From Lachancea dasiensis (Eukaryota > Ascomycota > Saccharomycetes > Saccharomycetales > Saccharomycetaceae), in contig LT598458.1 of assembly GCA_900074725.1 (NCBI GenBank), positions 1-64,000 on the forward strand: a DNA stretch of 64,000 nucleotides, given 5' to 3'. The position numbers and the translations under genes are program-made. A model generated the notes under the pieces. The model did not search any database and had not been told where the DNA came from. It was given only the letters and a program-made list of their open reading frames with translations. Each line of letters starts with the position of its first letter. The first letter of the stretch is position 1. This document shows positions 51,406-61,002 of the stretch, piece by piece.

Positions 51406-53244
51406 TCACTGTCGCCTCCTGGAGGCCCCCAGGGCGACAGGGTCGCCCAAACCTGGTCTTTTCATTAAGTAGAGTATTGTGGCATGGTCGATCATTTGCT
51501 TCGCAACACATTCGGCATTTTTGACTTTCGTGACTGCGTCCAGTGAGTCGGTTATCTGCAGCTCGAGTCTCGAGGAAAACTGGTATAACCGTGCTATGTC
51601 TGCAGGTAGAGACTGGTCGACGAGCAAGACGGCTTTGAAATTTTGTGTAGAGCTACCATTCGCTATAGTGCTGTCCTCCATGCCAACTATAGCCATGACC
51701 GTGTCGAAAACGCGACGTGAACTCTCCGTCTGCTCCGGCAGATGAGTAGATACCATCGAAGCACGGTCGATGGAATCTGTGAAGAGCTTCAGCTCAAAAT
51801 AGAGATTCGGAAAAAGATCCTGGAAGCCCTTACATTCAGCTAGCACTGTGCTCAGCACTTGCAAAATCGCTCTTTGGCGTTTTTCACTCATGGCAGGCGC
51901 CTGCTTGGCACTGGACCTGAGTTCGGCATTAATCATCACGTTATATATATTCAAACGGACCAGAAAGGCATCGAGAAGGTCCTTGCTGTTGACAAGACTT
52001 TGTATACTCGTCGTATCCCAATTTTCATTTAGTTCATTGATATCGCGAAGGATTTGCGAATCCCATGGGGTCAAAGCGGTTGGCGCGCCGCTGGGCTCAA
52101 TGTCATTAATGCGATTCTTTATCCTTCGCAAGTTTTCATAAATGCAGTACACAATTGAAACTTTACAGTACTCTTCCTTGAGCTGTTGCTCGGTGATACT
52201 ATTGGAGAGGACCACGGCTCTGAGAACGTCAGTTGTGCACATGCGCCGCTTCATGATGCGGGTGTTGGGGCGGAAGCTGCCAGATTCAAGAGCCCTGAAA
52301 AACCTGGATGTGCTTCTTATTTCAGTTTCAAAACCATCAGCAGTTTTGAAGGGGCGTGGGGTTTGCTTCTGAGTCGTAACATGGGAACCTGTTGGACTAA
52401 CGCACAGCTTCTGGAGAGCTCGCAATTCCGCATTGTTGCAAACCCGTGAGGGTATTACCACGCTCGCGAGTAAATCACTTGGAAACAATTTGGCGTGGGC
52501 AGCATTAAGCTGCGGTGTCAACGCGATCGCTTGATTGGACCCCGATTGGGACTCGAATATGGGCATCGCATCACCTGTCACTGGGTGATATACTGACTGG
52601 TTCTGCAACTGTTTGTAAGTTTCTGAAGGTACTTCCACAGCTCTACAGGCCAATGACAATTTGAGAGCGGGCCACAGAATGTCTATATGCATATGATTTG
52701 ACGTTTGCAGTCGGAGAACGTCGTCCCAACCTTGCGAGTCCTCGAGGTATGCTCCTCTGCGGCCCCGAGACTCCGAAAGCTCATAGCGAGGCTTGATGCT
52801 ATTTTTGAACAAGCTTTGCATAACTGGGAGTTGTTGCAGGTCGCAATCCTGGGATCGATTGCCGTGCGCCCGAAGTACAAATTGAATTCGCGACGGCACA
52901 CGTAGAATAACGTCCTTCCACAAAACCTCCTGAAGCGCCAAAACAGGCATAGATTCTAAACGAGCGGGCAATTCAATAGTTGTTTGTGGTGCAGAGTTCT
53001 CGCAATTGGGGTTTTTCGAAGTTTCCCACTGCATTCTAGCGCGATCTAATCTAGGCGCATTCTGCTTGTAGGTGAAGCGACGCTGTCGGGAACAGTTTCT
53101 ATATGCCAATTGCAACTGCGAAATCCAGTTCTTCGGGTAAATTCTGGTCATTCCATAGGGCAAACCAGCTCCCAGTCCCGCGCTGTCTTCTATCTCAACC
53201 AACGTCTGCTCTACAATTGAATAACACGATTTTTCCACGCCCAT
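51406..53244 (-). CDS. CBP2: CBP2-like mitochondrial group I intron splicing factor (by synteny)
   Basis: The frame has 612 residues from the first ATG. I recognise no domain motif. The identification rests on place, orientation and length: it lies between EFM1 and MUP3 orthologues on the opposite strand, as CBP2 (YHL038C, 630 residues) does in S. cerevisiae. The first 31 residues are acidic and do not look like a mitochondrial presequence. An in-frame ATG at 53151 starts MTRIYPKNWISQLQLAYRN and continues with SRQRR, a basic, amphipathic stretch that does; this may be the true start (581 residues). Cbp2 is needed for splicing of a group I intron in mitochondrial COB in S. cerevisiae. The protein is predicted mostly helical in its C-terminal half. 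It ends 64 bases from convergent LDB18. Confidence 0.65.
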   Translation of the reverse strand: MGVEKSCYSIVEQTLVEIEDSAGLGAGLPYGMTRIYPKNWISQLQLAYRNCSRQRRFTYKQNAPRLDRARMQWETSKNPNCENSAPQTTIELPARLESMPVLALQEVLWKDVILRVPSRIQFVLRAHGNRSQDCDLQQLPVMQSLFKNSIKPRYELSESRGRRGAYLEDSQGWDDVLRLQTSNHMHIDILWPALKLSLACRAVEVPSETYKQLQNQSVYHPVTGDAMPIFESQSGSNQAIALTPQLNAAHAKLFPSDLLASVVIPSRVCNNAELRALQKLCVSPTGSHVTTQKQTPRPFKTADGFETEIRSTSRFFRALESGSFRPNTRIMKRRMCTTDVLRAVVLSNSITEQQLKEEYCKVSIVYCIYENLRRIKNRINDIEPSGAPTALTPWDSQILRDINELNENWDTTSIQSLVNSKDLLDAFLVRLNIYNVMINAELRSSAKQAPAMSEKRQRAILQVLSTVLAECKGFQDLFPNLYFELKLFTDSIDRASMVSTHLPEQTESSRRVFDTVMAIVGMEDSTIANGSSTQNFKAVLLVDQSLPADIARLYQFSSRLELQITDSLDAVTKVKNAECVAKQMIDHATILYLMKRPGLGDPVALGASRRRQ

Positions 53245-53960
53245 TCGTTACTCGTTACTACTATATCGACCAGTCTTTAGGCCAATCTGCGGAGGCGACA
53301 GCCTATCAATCTATGAACCGCAACCACCAATACAGCATCAGAACGTACAATTGTCTTTCTTCCCAGATATAGGACAACTGCGTGATACGATTCGCAGACT
53401 CGTGCTGCGAGAGAGTGATTCACCAAAATAGACGTCCCGTCTCACGAGAAATACTGCTATTTGAGCACTCCTTTCTGGCTAGTCGTCGTGCTCAAGGCCT
53501 AGTGATCACTGGTCCAGGCCTCTTTCCTCTATTATCTCAACAAGACGTACACAAATGCCGGAGCCAATCTTGGTGTCACAATAGTACAAACCGATAAATA
53601 CGCAAAAACAACGTCAGTGTGGTGCCAAAGTGATATGGACTGTGTCAGACTATGACAAAATGATATACGAAGAAGTCAACTTTGGCACATCACGTGGCTC
53701 AAGAAGCCACACGTTTAAGTGACAAGATATACTGATAGTGCGATTAATAATGTTATTAAAGCGGGTTTGAGTGAATAATACTTACAGTGATGACTCGGCT
53801 TTAGCTGTTAGAATCTCTCATTGGTGTAGTCACCTTATATATGTTGCTATTTTGCGGAGTGATCGCTTCTTTCTGAACGTAATATATCAGGAAGCCTTAC
53901 AAGGCTTATTTCGAATCTGTCCCCTTTTAGCTTTAGGCAATAACAAGTCCCTAAGCACCA
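53245..53960. promoter_or_regulatory. CBP2-MUP3 divergent promoter with MET-type sites
   Basis: TCACGTG at 53690-53696 fits the Cbf1 site. GCCACA at 53706-53711 is the reverse complement of the Met31/Met32 core TGTGGC, and lies only 10 bases further on. Together they resemble sulfur-regulated promoters. They lie about 265 bases before the permease ATG. No gene is seen in the interval. Confidence 0.5.
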
Positions 53961-55604
53961 ATGAGTCTCCCAAATGGTGATCCGTTGCCGTTGAAAAAAG
54001 ACGGTGATTTGGAGCAAGGCTCCTTGGCACAGGGGTCCATTCGATACGGTTCCATGTCGTCGATACGAACGGCGGAGCTGGTTGAGCTAAATCATGATCT
54101 GGACACCCACCATGAAGTTCCACAAGGTCGGCATCTCGGTGTTTTCTCGACAGTCATTCTTTTCGTATCCAGAATCATTGGATCCGGCATTTTTGCGGCT
54201 CCCAGTAGCATTTTCGTTGGATGCGGAGGCAACCCGTTGCTGTTTTTCGCGGTGTGGTGTGTGGCAGCACTTTTGGCTTTCTCAGGGCTATATCTGTTTC
54301 TGGAGTTTGGCTCGCTGATACCGAGATCGGGCGGTCGCAAGAACTTCTTGGAGGCAGTCTACACCAGGCCTGAAAGAATGATGAGTGTTACTTTTACCAC
54401 GTTCACCGTCTTGATGGGTATGGCCGTGTCCAATGCGATCGTGTTTGGCAAGTATGCGCTGTACGCTGCAGGATTCAGCGAAGAATTTGTCAATAGCAAC
54501 TCTAAGGCATGCAACTACCTGGGCGCCCTGTTAATTGTTGCAATCGCGATGGTCCATGGCAGATCCGTCAGGGGAGGCATACTTATTCAAAATCTGCTGG
54601 GCGGTCTAAAGCTCGTATTTACACTGCTGATAACCTTCACCGGCTTTTATGTGATCCTTTTCTACAAGCAGGCCGATATTGAAGTGGCACTTCTGTCACC
54701 ATCACTCGCGTCCCTCACGCAAGTCCATGATAAGATCACCGTTTCATCTGTGACGACGGCTTTTATCCAGGCTTTCTTTTGCTTTGCTGGCTGGGATACA
54801 GTACACTCTGTCGCTTCTGAAATAAAAAACCCTGGAAGGACCTTGAAAATTGCAGGCCCATTCTCTTTGGGATTTTGCCTATTATGCTACTTGACATTAA
54901 ACGTGGCGTATCTGAGGGTATTCAACTATGAAGATTTTAAAGCAGCTGGTCCGCTGGCCGGATCCATTCTTTTCACTAGACTATTTGGCCCTAATTTGGG
55001 TAGAAAATTCATTACTTTGGGGATTGCCTTATCTGCAGGCTCCAATTTGTTCGTGGTCGTTTACTCCGTTTCGAGAATGAATCAAGAATGTTTCAGAGAA
55101 GGCTTTTTGCCTTATAGCAGGTTCATGGCTAGTAATAAACCCTGGGGGGCGCCATTGCCATCTTTGGTACTATGTGCTATTTTGACAACGATTTGGCTAG
55201 TGCTTTTACCCTCGTCAGGCAGTGCGTATAGCTATCTTATCGCAATGGAAGGGTATGCCAACCAATTCATAATATTGCTGATTGCAGTTGGACTCTTTCT
55301 GTACAGAAGGAATAACCCTGATAAAAGGCCTGAAATCAGAGCCTCCTCGATTGGAGTTGCTGCCGTAATCGCCTTATCATGTTACCTGCTGGTTGGGCCT
55401 TTCATTGGTGACCAAAATGAAGCAAGTGTTGAGCATCTTCCCCCGTACCCTATTATGGCCCTGGTTCTGATGTTACTTTGCCTATCCTTCTGGTTTGTGA
55501 AATTCATGCTCTTACCTAGGATACTGGGATATCGACTCAAGCGTCAGGTTGACATATTGGAGGACGGGTTGGTGATGGTTAATTGGCTCAAGGAATACTT
55601 TTAA
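53961..55604 (+). CDS. MUP3: MUP3/MUP1-type methionine permease
   Basis: This 547-residue APC-superfamily L-type permease matches S. cerevisiae Mup3 in length (546). The N-tail is hydrophilic. TM1 carries SRIIGSGIFAAPSSIF, the GSGIF substrate loop. RSGGRKNFLEAVY follows TM2 and is typical of Mup1/Mup3. CFAGWDTVHSVASEIKNPGRTL is the TM6 loop. About 12 membrane segments are seen, and the C-terminal end is short. The protein takes up methionine (and cysteine) at the plasma membrane. Its place between CBP2 and the YBT1/VMR1 gene agrees with YHL036W. Cbf1 and Met31/32-like sites upstream fit control by sulfur amino acids. Mup1 is possible by sequence alone. Confidence 0.9.
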   Translation: MSLPNGDPLPLKKDGDLEQGSLAQGSIRYGSMSSIRTAELVELNHDLDTHHEVPQGRHLGVFSTVILFVSRIIGSGIFAAPSSIFVGCGGNPLLFFAVWCVAALLAFSGLYLFLEFGSLIPRSGGRKNFLEAVYTRPERMMSVTFTTFTVLMGMAVSNAIVFGKYALYAAGFSEEFVNSNSKACNYLGALLIVAIAMVHGRSVRGGILIQNLLGGLKLVFTLLITFTGFYVILFYKQADIEVALLSPSLASLTQVHDKITVSSVTTAFIQAFFCFAGWDTVHSVASEIKNPGRTLKIAGPFSLGFCLLCYLTLNVAYLRVFNYEDFKAAGPLAGSILFTRLFGPNLGRKFITLGIALSAGSNLFVVVYSVSRMNQECFREGFLPYSRFMASNKPWGAPLPSLVLCAILTTIWLVLLPSSGSAYSYLIAMEGYANQFIILLIAVGLFLYRRNNPDKRPEIRASSIGVAAVIALSCYLLVGPFIGDQNEASVEHLPPYPIMALVLMLLCLSFWFVKFMLLPRILGYRLKRQVDILEDGLVMVNWLKEYF

Positions 55605-55778
55605 ATCCAGGGCATTGTGACATTTTAGACCAAGCAAAGCACATTGGTTACTTTAATGGTTTAATGCATCAAGAATATAATGGGCTCGGAAATTAGAAGG
55701 TTATAAATATATAAAAACCTTATAGAATTGAATTAGTGTTCTATTGATTGGAATTTGAATTAAATTTATGAACAAAAA

Positions 55779-58700
55779 CTACTTGGAGTTTAACTTCTTA
55801 ACGAAAGACTCCTTGGCAAGTTGAACCAAGGACTCAAGTTCACCGCTATCCTCGCACATGCTGTAGAAAATACTGCTCTTGTTCAGGAGTAGTGAATATG
55901 GATGATCGTATTCCCTGACTTCACCAGCATCCATAACCAAAATTTTGTCGTAATCAATAATGGATCTCAATCTATGGGCGATCGTTAAGATTGTACTACT
56001 TGCGAACTCATCTCTTATAGTTTGTTGAATTTTGGCATCGGATTGATAATCGATAGAAGCGGTAGCTTCATCCAACAGCATCACCTTGGGAGTACGTAGC
56101 AAAGAGCGTGCCAAACAGACGAGCTGACGTTGGCCTTGTGATAAGTTGTTGCCCCCTTCGGTGATAGCGTTATCTAAGGATAAAAATTTGTTAGTGTTCT
56201 CTGAAGTTGTGGAAGATTGATCATCGTTCTGTCTCTCATCGTTATCCAATTCCTCTTGTGTAACGAGGTTCACACGTTTCAATGCCTCAAAGATCTGACT
56301 GTCAGTATACTCATCGTATGGATCCAGGTTAGATTTTACGGTGCCTGCAAACAGAGTTGGGTCCTGAGGGATGATAGTAATAGATTGACGCAGTCTCTTC
56401 AGCTCAATCGACGTGATATCGACATTATCTATTTTGATGTGACCGCTTTCAGGGTCCAAGAAGCGGAATAATGCAGTGATAATTGTAGATTTACCTGCAC
56501 CAGTTCTGCCCACAATACCAACTTTACAATTTGATTCGACAGTGAACGTTACGTTCTTGATGACCTTGGGCAAGTTTGGAGCGTAGCGTAATGATAAATC
56601 TGTCACCTCAATTTTACCGCGGTTTGGCCATTCTGGAGGTGGATTGTGCGTACTCTGGAAATGAGGTTCTTGTTCCACATCCATGTACTCCTTTAATCTT
56701 TCAACTGAGTTCATCGTCATCTCGACAGTCGAGTATAGTCTAACCAGCCATAGCGCACCTTCAGTGAAAGAAATAGCATAGGTTAAAGAGATACCTGCCA
56801 AACCAGAGTCAATAGAATCAATATTCAAAAGAATGAAGATACCGGCAGCGAATACCACCAAGGCGCCGATCATGTCAATCCTGAAAGCCAACCAACGATT
56901 AGCAACCCATAAGTAAAAAAATGGTTTGTTGTTCTCGTCAATTTTTGTCAAGTTTTCCTCCATAAAACGACGCTCATCGCCAAAGGCACGAATGGTGGTA
57001 ATACCAACAAGGGTCTCCGAAAAATGTTGATGGATAGGAGATCTGCTTATAGATTCATACCTCTTCATCTCCCTTGATCCAGCCATGTAAAAGTAACCAA
57101 CCAAGTAGTACATTAGTGTAACGAAAACCGCAACAACTATGAAGCCTGGTGTGATGTAAGCAATCAAAAGAACAGTAGATAAACATTGGATCAAAGAAAT
57201 AAAGGCACCCTCGACGAATGGAGTCAATTCTTGATCAACAGCCTCGATATCTTTCGAAAATCTATTCATAATTCTACCAATTGGGGTCGAGTCAAAAAAT
57301 CTCAACTTGGCATACAGAACTTTCTTCAAAACGAGGTTGAAGATTTTTCGAGAGGCATTGATACCGGCCACAAAGTTGATGATAGTCTTTATCGCTGAGA
57401 TTACAGCCTGAACAACACCAATACCAAAATAGATCAATAAGTAGTACTTGGTTGAGTGAGCTGAAGTCTTCTTGGCCGAAATTGTTGAACTAACTGTTTC
57501 AGGAATAACCGTGAAATGAATTTCTTGTGCCCTCAAAGGTAAGAACATATTCACAGCATTCTGAGGGATGATTTTGGCGGCCAAATTTCTCGCGGCTTCG
57601 TATGTATTGTGAGAAGCCCAGTTGCGTACCCACCAGGATTGGGAAATGTAAACACATTGAGCAAGAGTAAACACCGCAGCCAAGAAGATAACCATCTTCA
57701 GTCCACCGAAAAGCTTGGCATACCACTTGTAAACTTCAATACTAACAGTACCTTCAGACTTCGTCTCTTCTTCGATCAGTTTACCTTGCTTCGCTCTGTC
57801 CGCATCAGTCAGAGGGATTTTCGCGGGCGGGGCACTCTCTTCTTCAATCTTCTTACTCAATTTCGTAAGATCAACGCCACTTTTATCCACCTTACGACTG
57901 AGACTAGCAGAAGAGCCTCCTCTTGAAAGAACACTGGCCTTCACAAGTTCATCTTGGCCCAAAATTCCCCTATTGAAGAGATCAACTGGCAAGCCTTGAT
58001 CCTTGACTTTACCATTTTCCATGTATACAACCCACTCAGCATCTTTCAGAGTCAAAGCAACGTTGTGGGAAACCAAAATACAGGTTCTTCCCTCCATGAG
58101 AGGGCCACTGATACAGTTTTCGTAGATCCACAAGGCCGTATGTGAGTCGACTGCGCTTAGACAATCATCCAAGAGGAGATGTCTCGAGGAAGAATATAGA
58201 GCTCTCGCCAAGGAAACTCTTTGCTTTTGGCCACCCGACAATGTGATCCCCTTTTCACCAATTTCCGTCTGGTCTCCCGCGCTCAAAATTTCAAAATCAC
58301 GTTTCAATCCACAAGCCTCAATAACAGCGTCGTACCTTGCTTCATTGAAGGGACTGCTAAAGAGAATGTTATTTTTCACAGTATCGTTTAGCAACCACGC
58401 GGCTTGAGAACAGTATGCGATTGAGTTTGTCATACCATCAGCTTCAATAATTAAATCCTCTCTAGCATCAAGACTAGGCGCGTAAACAGTACCACTTAAT
58501 AAGTCCATTTCTCCTAACAACCCCATTAATAAAGAGGTTTTACCGGATCCTGTTGGACCGATCACAACATTCAGTTTGCCTAATTTGAAATCAACGTTCA
58601 AGTCCTTAAGCTTGAATTCAGAATTTTTCCTGTCCCACGAAAAGGTGGCATTTTCAAACCCAAGTCTTTTGTCATGGACAGTAATCTGTTCGTATTTTTC

Positions 58701-60749
58701 AGTCTCGTCTTCTTCCAAAAAGTCCTGTACTCTATCAAGGGAAACTTTCGATTGTATGACAAAGCTCAACATATCAGAAAGCTGATCCAAGGGGTTCCTT
58801 AACAAGGTAAATAGAGAAAGGGACGTGAAAGCGATTGGTGTGGTCAAGGTCTGTTTTTGAACGTAGATGTAAGTAGCGAAAGTGACAGACGTGACCAGTC
58901 CAGGCGTAATAAACCAGACAAATCCAGCTGCGGCCCACGTAACGGAACGCTTCAGCAACATTTTCAGTTCTTGTTCCCTAATAGATTGAATTTCGTTCTC
59001 AAAATTCTCTTCCCAGGAGAAAAACTTTATGATACGGATGGCCTGAAAGGTTTCGTTAAGTTTTTGGATTCTCTTGTCAGTTATCGCTAAGGTCTTTTTC
59101 TGGTACTCACCAAGTAAAGTAGTTAGTTTGAAACTGATAGGAAGCAGGGCCACTATCAGACCAGCGCCCACAAGAGCAGACCATCCCAAAAGCTTGTAGA
59201 GAAGAGATAAGGCCACAACTGTCATAACGGAGGCCTCGACGAATGCATGCAAATAAGCGCAAATCTCCGAGATTTTGAAGGCATCGACGGCCATTAAGTT
59301 TATAATGGCACCAAGATTAGCGGTGGTGGATTCTTCGTCTGCATCGATCTCCTTCTGTTCATTCAGATCTTGAGGGTCAACTTCGTCGGTAGAGGACTTT
59401 TTAGCATTGGCGGAAATCTTTCTTCTCAAAGCCTTGGTATAAATTTCTGAAATAATGATGGCCCTCATTCTAATGCAGACTCTTCTTCCAAAGAAAAGAG
59501 CCTGAGACGAACAAATCGCAACTGCAATTCTACACGCAAACATAGCGCAGACGTACAGCCACGCCAAGTTTTTTGGAGCCGTGGACCGGTCGTCGACATA
59601 CTCTAAAATACGCTTCAATAATAGGGTTGGAATAAAGGTAATAACACTCTCAAAACATGCCCAGAAGCCCTGGAGGGCAAGGTATTTGGAAAAAAACCAA
59701 AACAAGTTATGGGAAAAGTTACTTGTCTTATTCCTAACAGAATTCTTGAATTTCTTCAAAACGAAAATTGAATAGTCCTCTAACATAAGTCCCCAAATGT
59801 CCGTGATTTTGATTGATTGCTTGCTGGCTTGCCATACAAACTTGTCCAACCAAGACCAAGAGATAAAGCTCACTAACGAAGTGACTGGCTCAGGAGAAGG
59901 GATGATTTTGCTGTCCGTTCTGTAAAGGTAACTGTGGCTGTTACCAATTTGGGCTGTGAATAGTAGGATGAACAAAAATAAGTCCAAGTAAAATTGCGAT
60001 ATAGTAAATTTTTGGGCAATGGGGTCTTCGATGTGGCCTACAAGGTACGACCGGTAAGGAAGAGCCTGACTCATCAGCAAAAACAAGTACGATATGAAAG
60101 AAACTGACCACAGGTTTCCAGGGTACTTTTTAACCCACTCGACCTGCTCATTGATGTTGGCCAGACGCAGCGAGACGGCGAGTAACAGCCAGGACCACAG
60201 GAGGACACCAACAATAGCAGGGGCACGGGGAAATTCGTAGTTATCACCCGCTAATTTGACCAAAATGATAACGTGGATGGCCAATTGTGCTAAAACAGCT
60301 AGAAACTCGAGCACAATACGCGACTTTTCGATGAATCCACGTTTCACCACCTCCACCACGCCATGAGGCGTGCCATGGATGTCTGTGAGTCGTATTTTCT
60401 CGATGGAAAAGTGCTTTTCTTTCAAGGACTGCGCGGACTTCTTTGCTGTCGTCCCGGGGCCTTCAGTATAGCCATTGGAGCCAGGGTCGTTGCTGCGCGA
60501 ACCGGGCGAAAGCAGCGGCTTGTTCTCGTCATCCGAACCGTCCGAATCTACGACTAGATCTCCTGCGTAGTTTGCCTTTGCGTAACCTTGTCTTGCATGC
60601 CGCAAAACTTTGAAAGCTGTGAGCGCGATGAATCCGACAAGCAGAGCCAGGGGGACATAATACCCGAGGTACCAGATTCGACCGCAAGGCGTTACATCGT
60701 CGTAGTACCATAATCGGCACGTTTCGGGAGACGTAACGTTTCGTTCCAT
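55779..60749 (-). CDS. YBT1: ABCC (MRP)-type vacuolar transporter, YBT1/VMR1 ancestor
   Basis: The 1656-residue full-length ABC transporter (S. cerevisiae Ybt1 has 1661, Vmr1 1592) has the TMD0-TMD1-NBD1-TMD2-NBD2 order. NBD1 holds VIGPTGSGKTSLL (Walker A), LSGGQKQRVSLARA (signature) and LLLDDCLSAVDS, where Asp replaces the catalytic Glu, usual for this subfamily. NBD2 holds IVGRTGAGKSTII, LSQGQRQLVCLARS and MLLDEATASID with the Glu. A charged linker follows NBD1. Ybt1 moves bile acids and phosphatidylcholine-type substrates into the vacuole; Vmr1 is its duplicate with a drug and metal role. In this unduplicated genome one gene should represent both. Complete, with ATG at 60749; it ends 174 bases from convergent MUP3. 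Confidence 0.93.
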   Translation of the reverse strand: MERNVTSPETCRLWYYDDVTPCGRIWYLGYYVPLALLVGFIALTAFKVLRHARQGYAKANYAGDLVVDSDGSDDENKPLLSPGSRSNDPGSNGYTEGPGTTAKKSAQSLKEKHFSIEKIRLTDIHGTPHGVVEVVKRGFIEKSRIVLEFLAVLAQLAIHVIILVKLAGDNYEFPRAPAIVGVLLWSWLLLAVSLRLANINEQVEWVKKYPGNLWSVSFISYLFLLMSQALPYRSYLVGHIEDPIAQKFTISQFYLDLFLFILLFTAQIGNSHSYLYRTDSKIIPSPEPVTSLVSFISWSWLDKFVWQASKQSIKITDIWGLMLEDYSIFVLKKFKNSVRNKTSNFSHNLFWFFSKYLALQGFWACFESVITFIPTLLLKRILEYVDDRSTAPKNLAWLYVCAMFACRIAVAICSSQALFFGRRVCIRMRAIIISEIYTKALRRKISANAKKSSTDEVDPQDLNEQKEIDADEESTTANLGAIINLMAVDAFKISEICAYLHAFVEASVMTVVALSLLYKLLGWSALVGAGLIVALLPISFKLTTLLGEYQKKTLAITDKRIQKLNETFQAIRIIKFFSWEENFENEIQSIREQELKMLLKRSVTWAAAGFVWFITPGLVTSVTFATYIYVQKQTLTTPIAFTSLSLFTLLRNPLDQLSDMLSFVIQSKVSLDRVQDFLEEDETEKYEQITVHDKRLGFENATFSWDRKNSEFKLKDLNVDFKLGKLNVVIGPTGSGKTSLLMGLLGEMDLLSGTVYAPSLDAREDLIIEADGMTNSIAYCSQAAWLLNDTVKNNILFSSPFNEARYDAVIEACGLKRDFEILSAGDQTEIGEKGITLSGGQKQRVSLARALYSSSRHLLLDDCLSAVDSHTALWIYENCISGPLMEGRTCILVSHNVALTLKDAEWVVYMENGKVKDQGLPVDLFNRGILGQDELVKASVLSRGGSSASLSRKVDKSGVDLTKLSKKIEEESAPPAKIPLTDADRAKQGKLIEEETKSEGTVSIEVYKWYAKLFGGLKMVIFLAAVFTLAQCVYISQSWWVRNWASHNTYEAARNLAAKIIPQNAVNMFLPLRAQEIHFTVIPETVSSTISAKKTSAHSTKYYLLIYFGIGVVQAVISAIKTIINFVAGINASRKIFNLVLKKVLYAKLRFFDSTPIGRIMNRFSKDIEAVDQELTPFVEGAFISLIQCLSTVLLIAYITPGFIVVAVFVTLMYYLVGYFYMAGSREMKRYESISRSPIHQHFSETLVGITTIRAFGDERRFMEENLTKIDENNKPFFYLWVANRWLAFRIDMIGALVVFAAGIFILLNIDSIDSGLAGISLTYAISFTEGALWLVRLYSTVEMTMNSVERLKEYMDVEQEPHFQSTHNPPPEWPNRGKIEVTDLSLRYAPNLPKVIKNVTFTVESNCKVGIVGRTGAGKSTIITALFRFLDPESGHIKIDNVDITSIELKRLRQSITIIPQDPTLFAGTVKSNLDPYDEYTDSQIFEALKRVNLVTQEELDNDERQNDDQSSTTSENTNKFLSLDNAITEGGNNLSQGQRQLVCLARSLLRTPKVMLLDEATASIDYQSDAKIQQTIRDEFASSTILTIAHRLRSIIDYDKILVMDAGEVREYDHPYSLLLNKSSIFYSMCEDSGELESLVQLAKESFVKKLNSK

Positions 60750-61002
60750 GCTATAGACGATACTTAGGTAGGCTCTTTCTGGATTGTTTTGTTAGGAGAT
60801 AACAACTCAGCAAGGGTGGCTAACTCATTCTCAGATATATATACAGCTGGTCATATCAGTCACATGATACGAGATAATGAAAAGTCTCTTAAGCCGTACG
60901 TACAAGAGGCGGGTTATAAAAATTCGGCCGAACCAGCAGCTGGACGTGGGTCGAAGAGCCCATTGACCTTCAATAGCGGCTAACACAGGGTTTCAATAAC
61001 TT

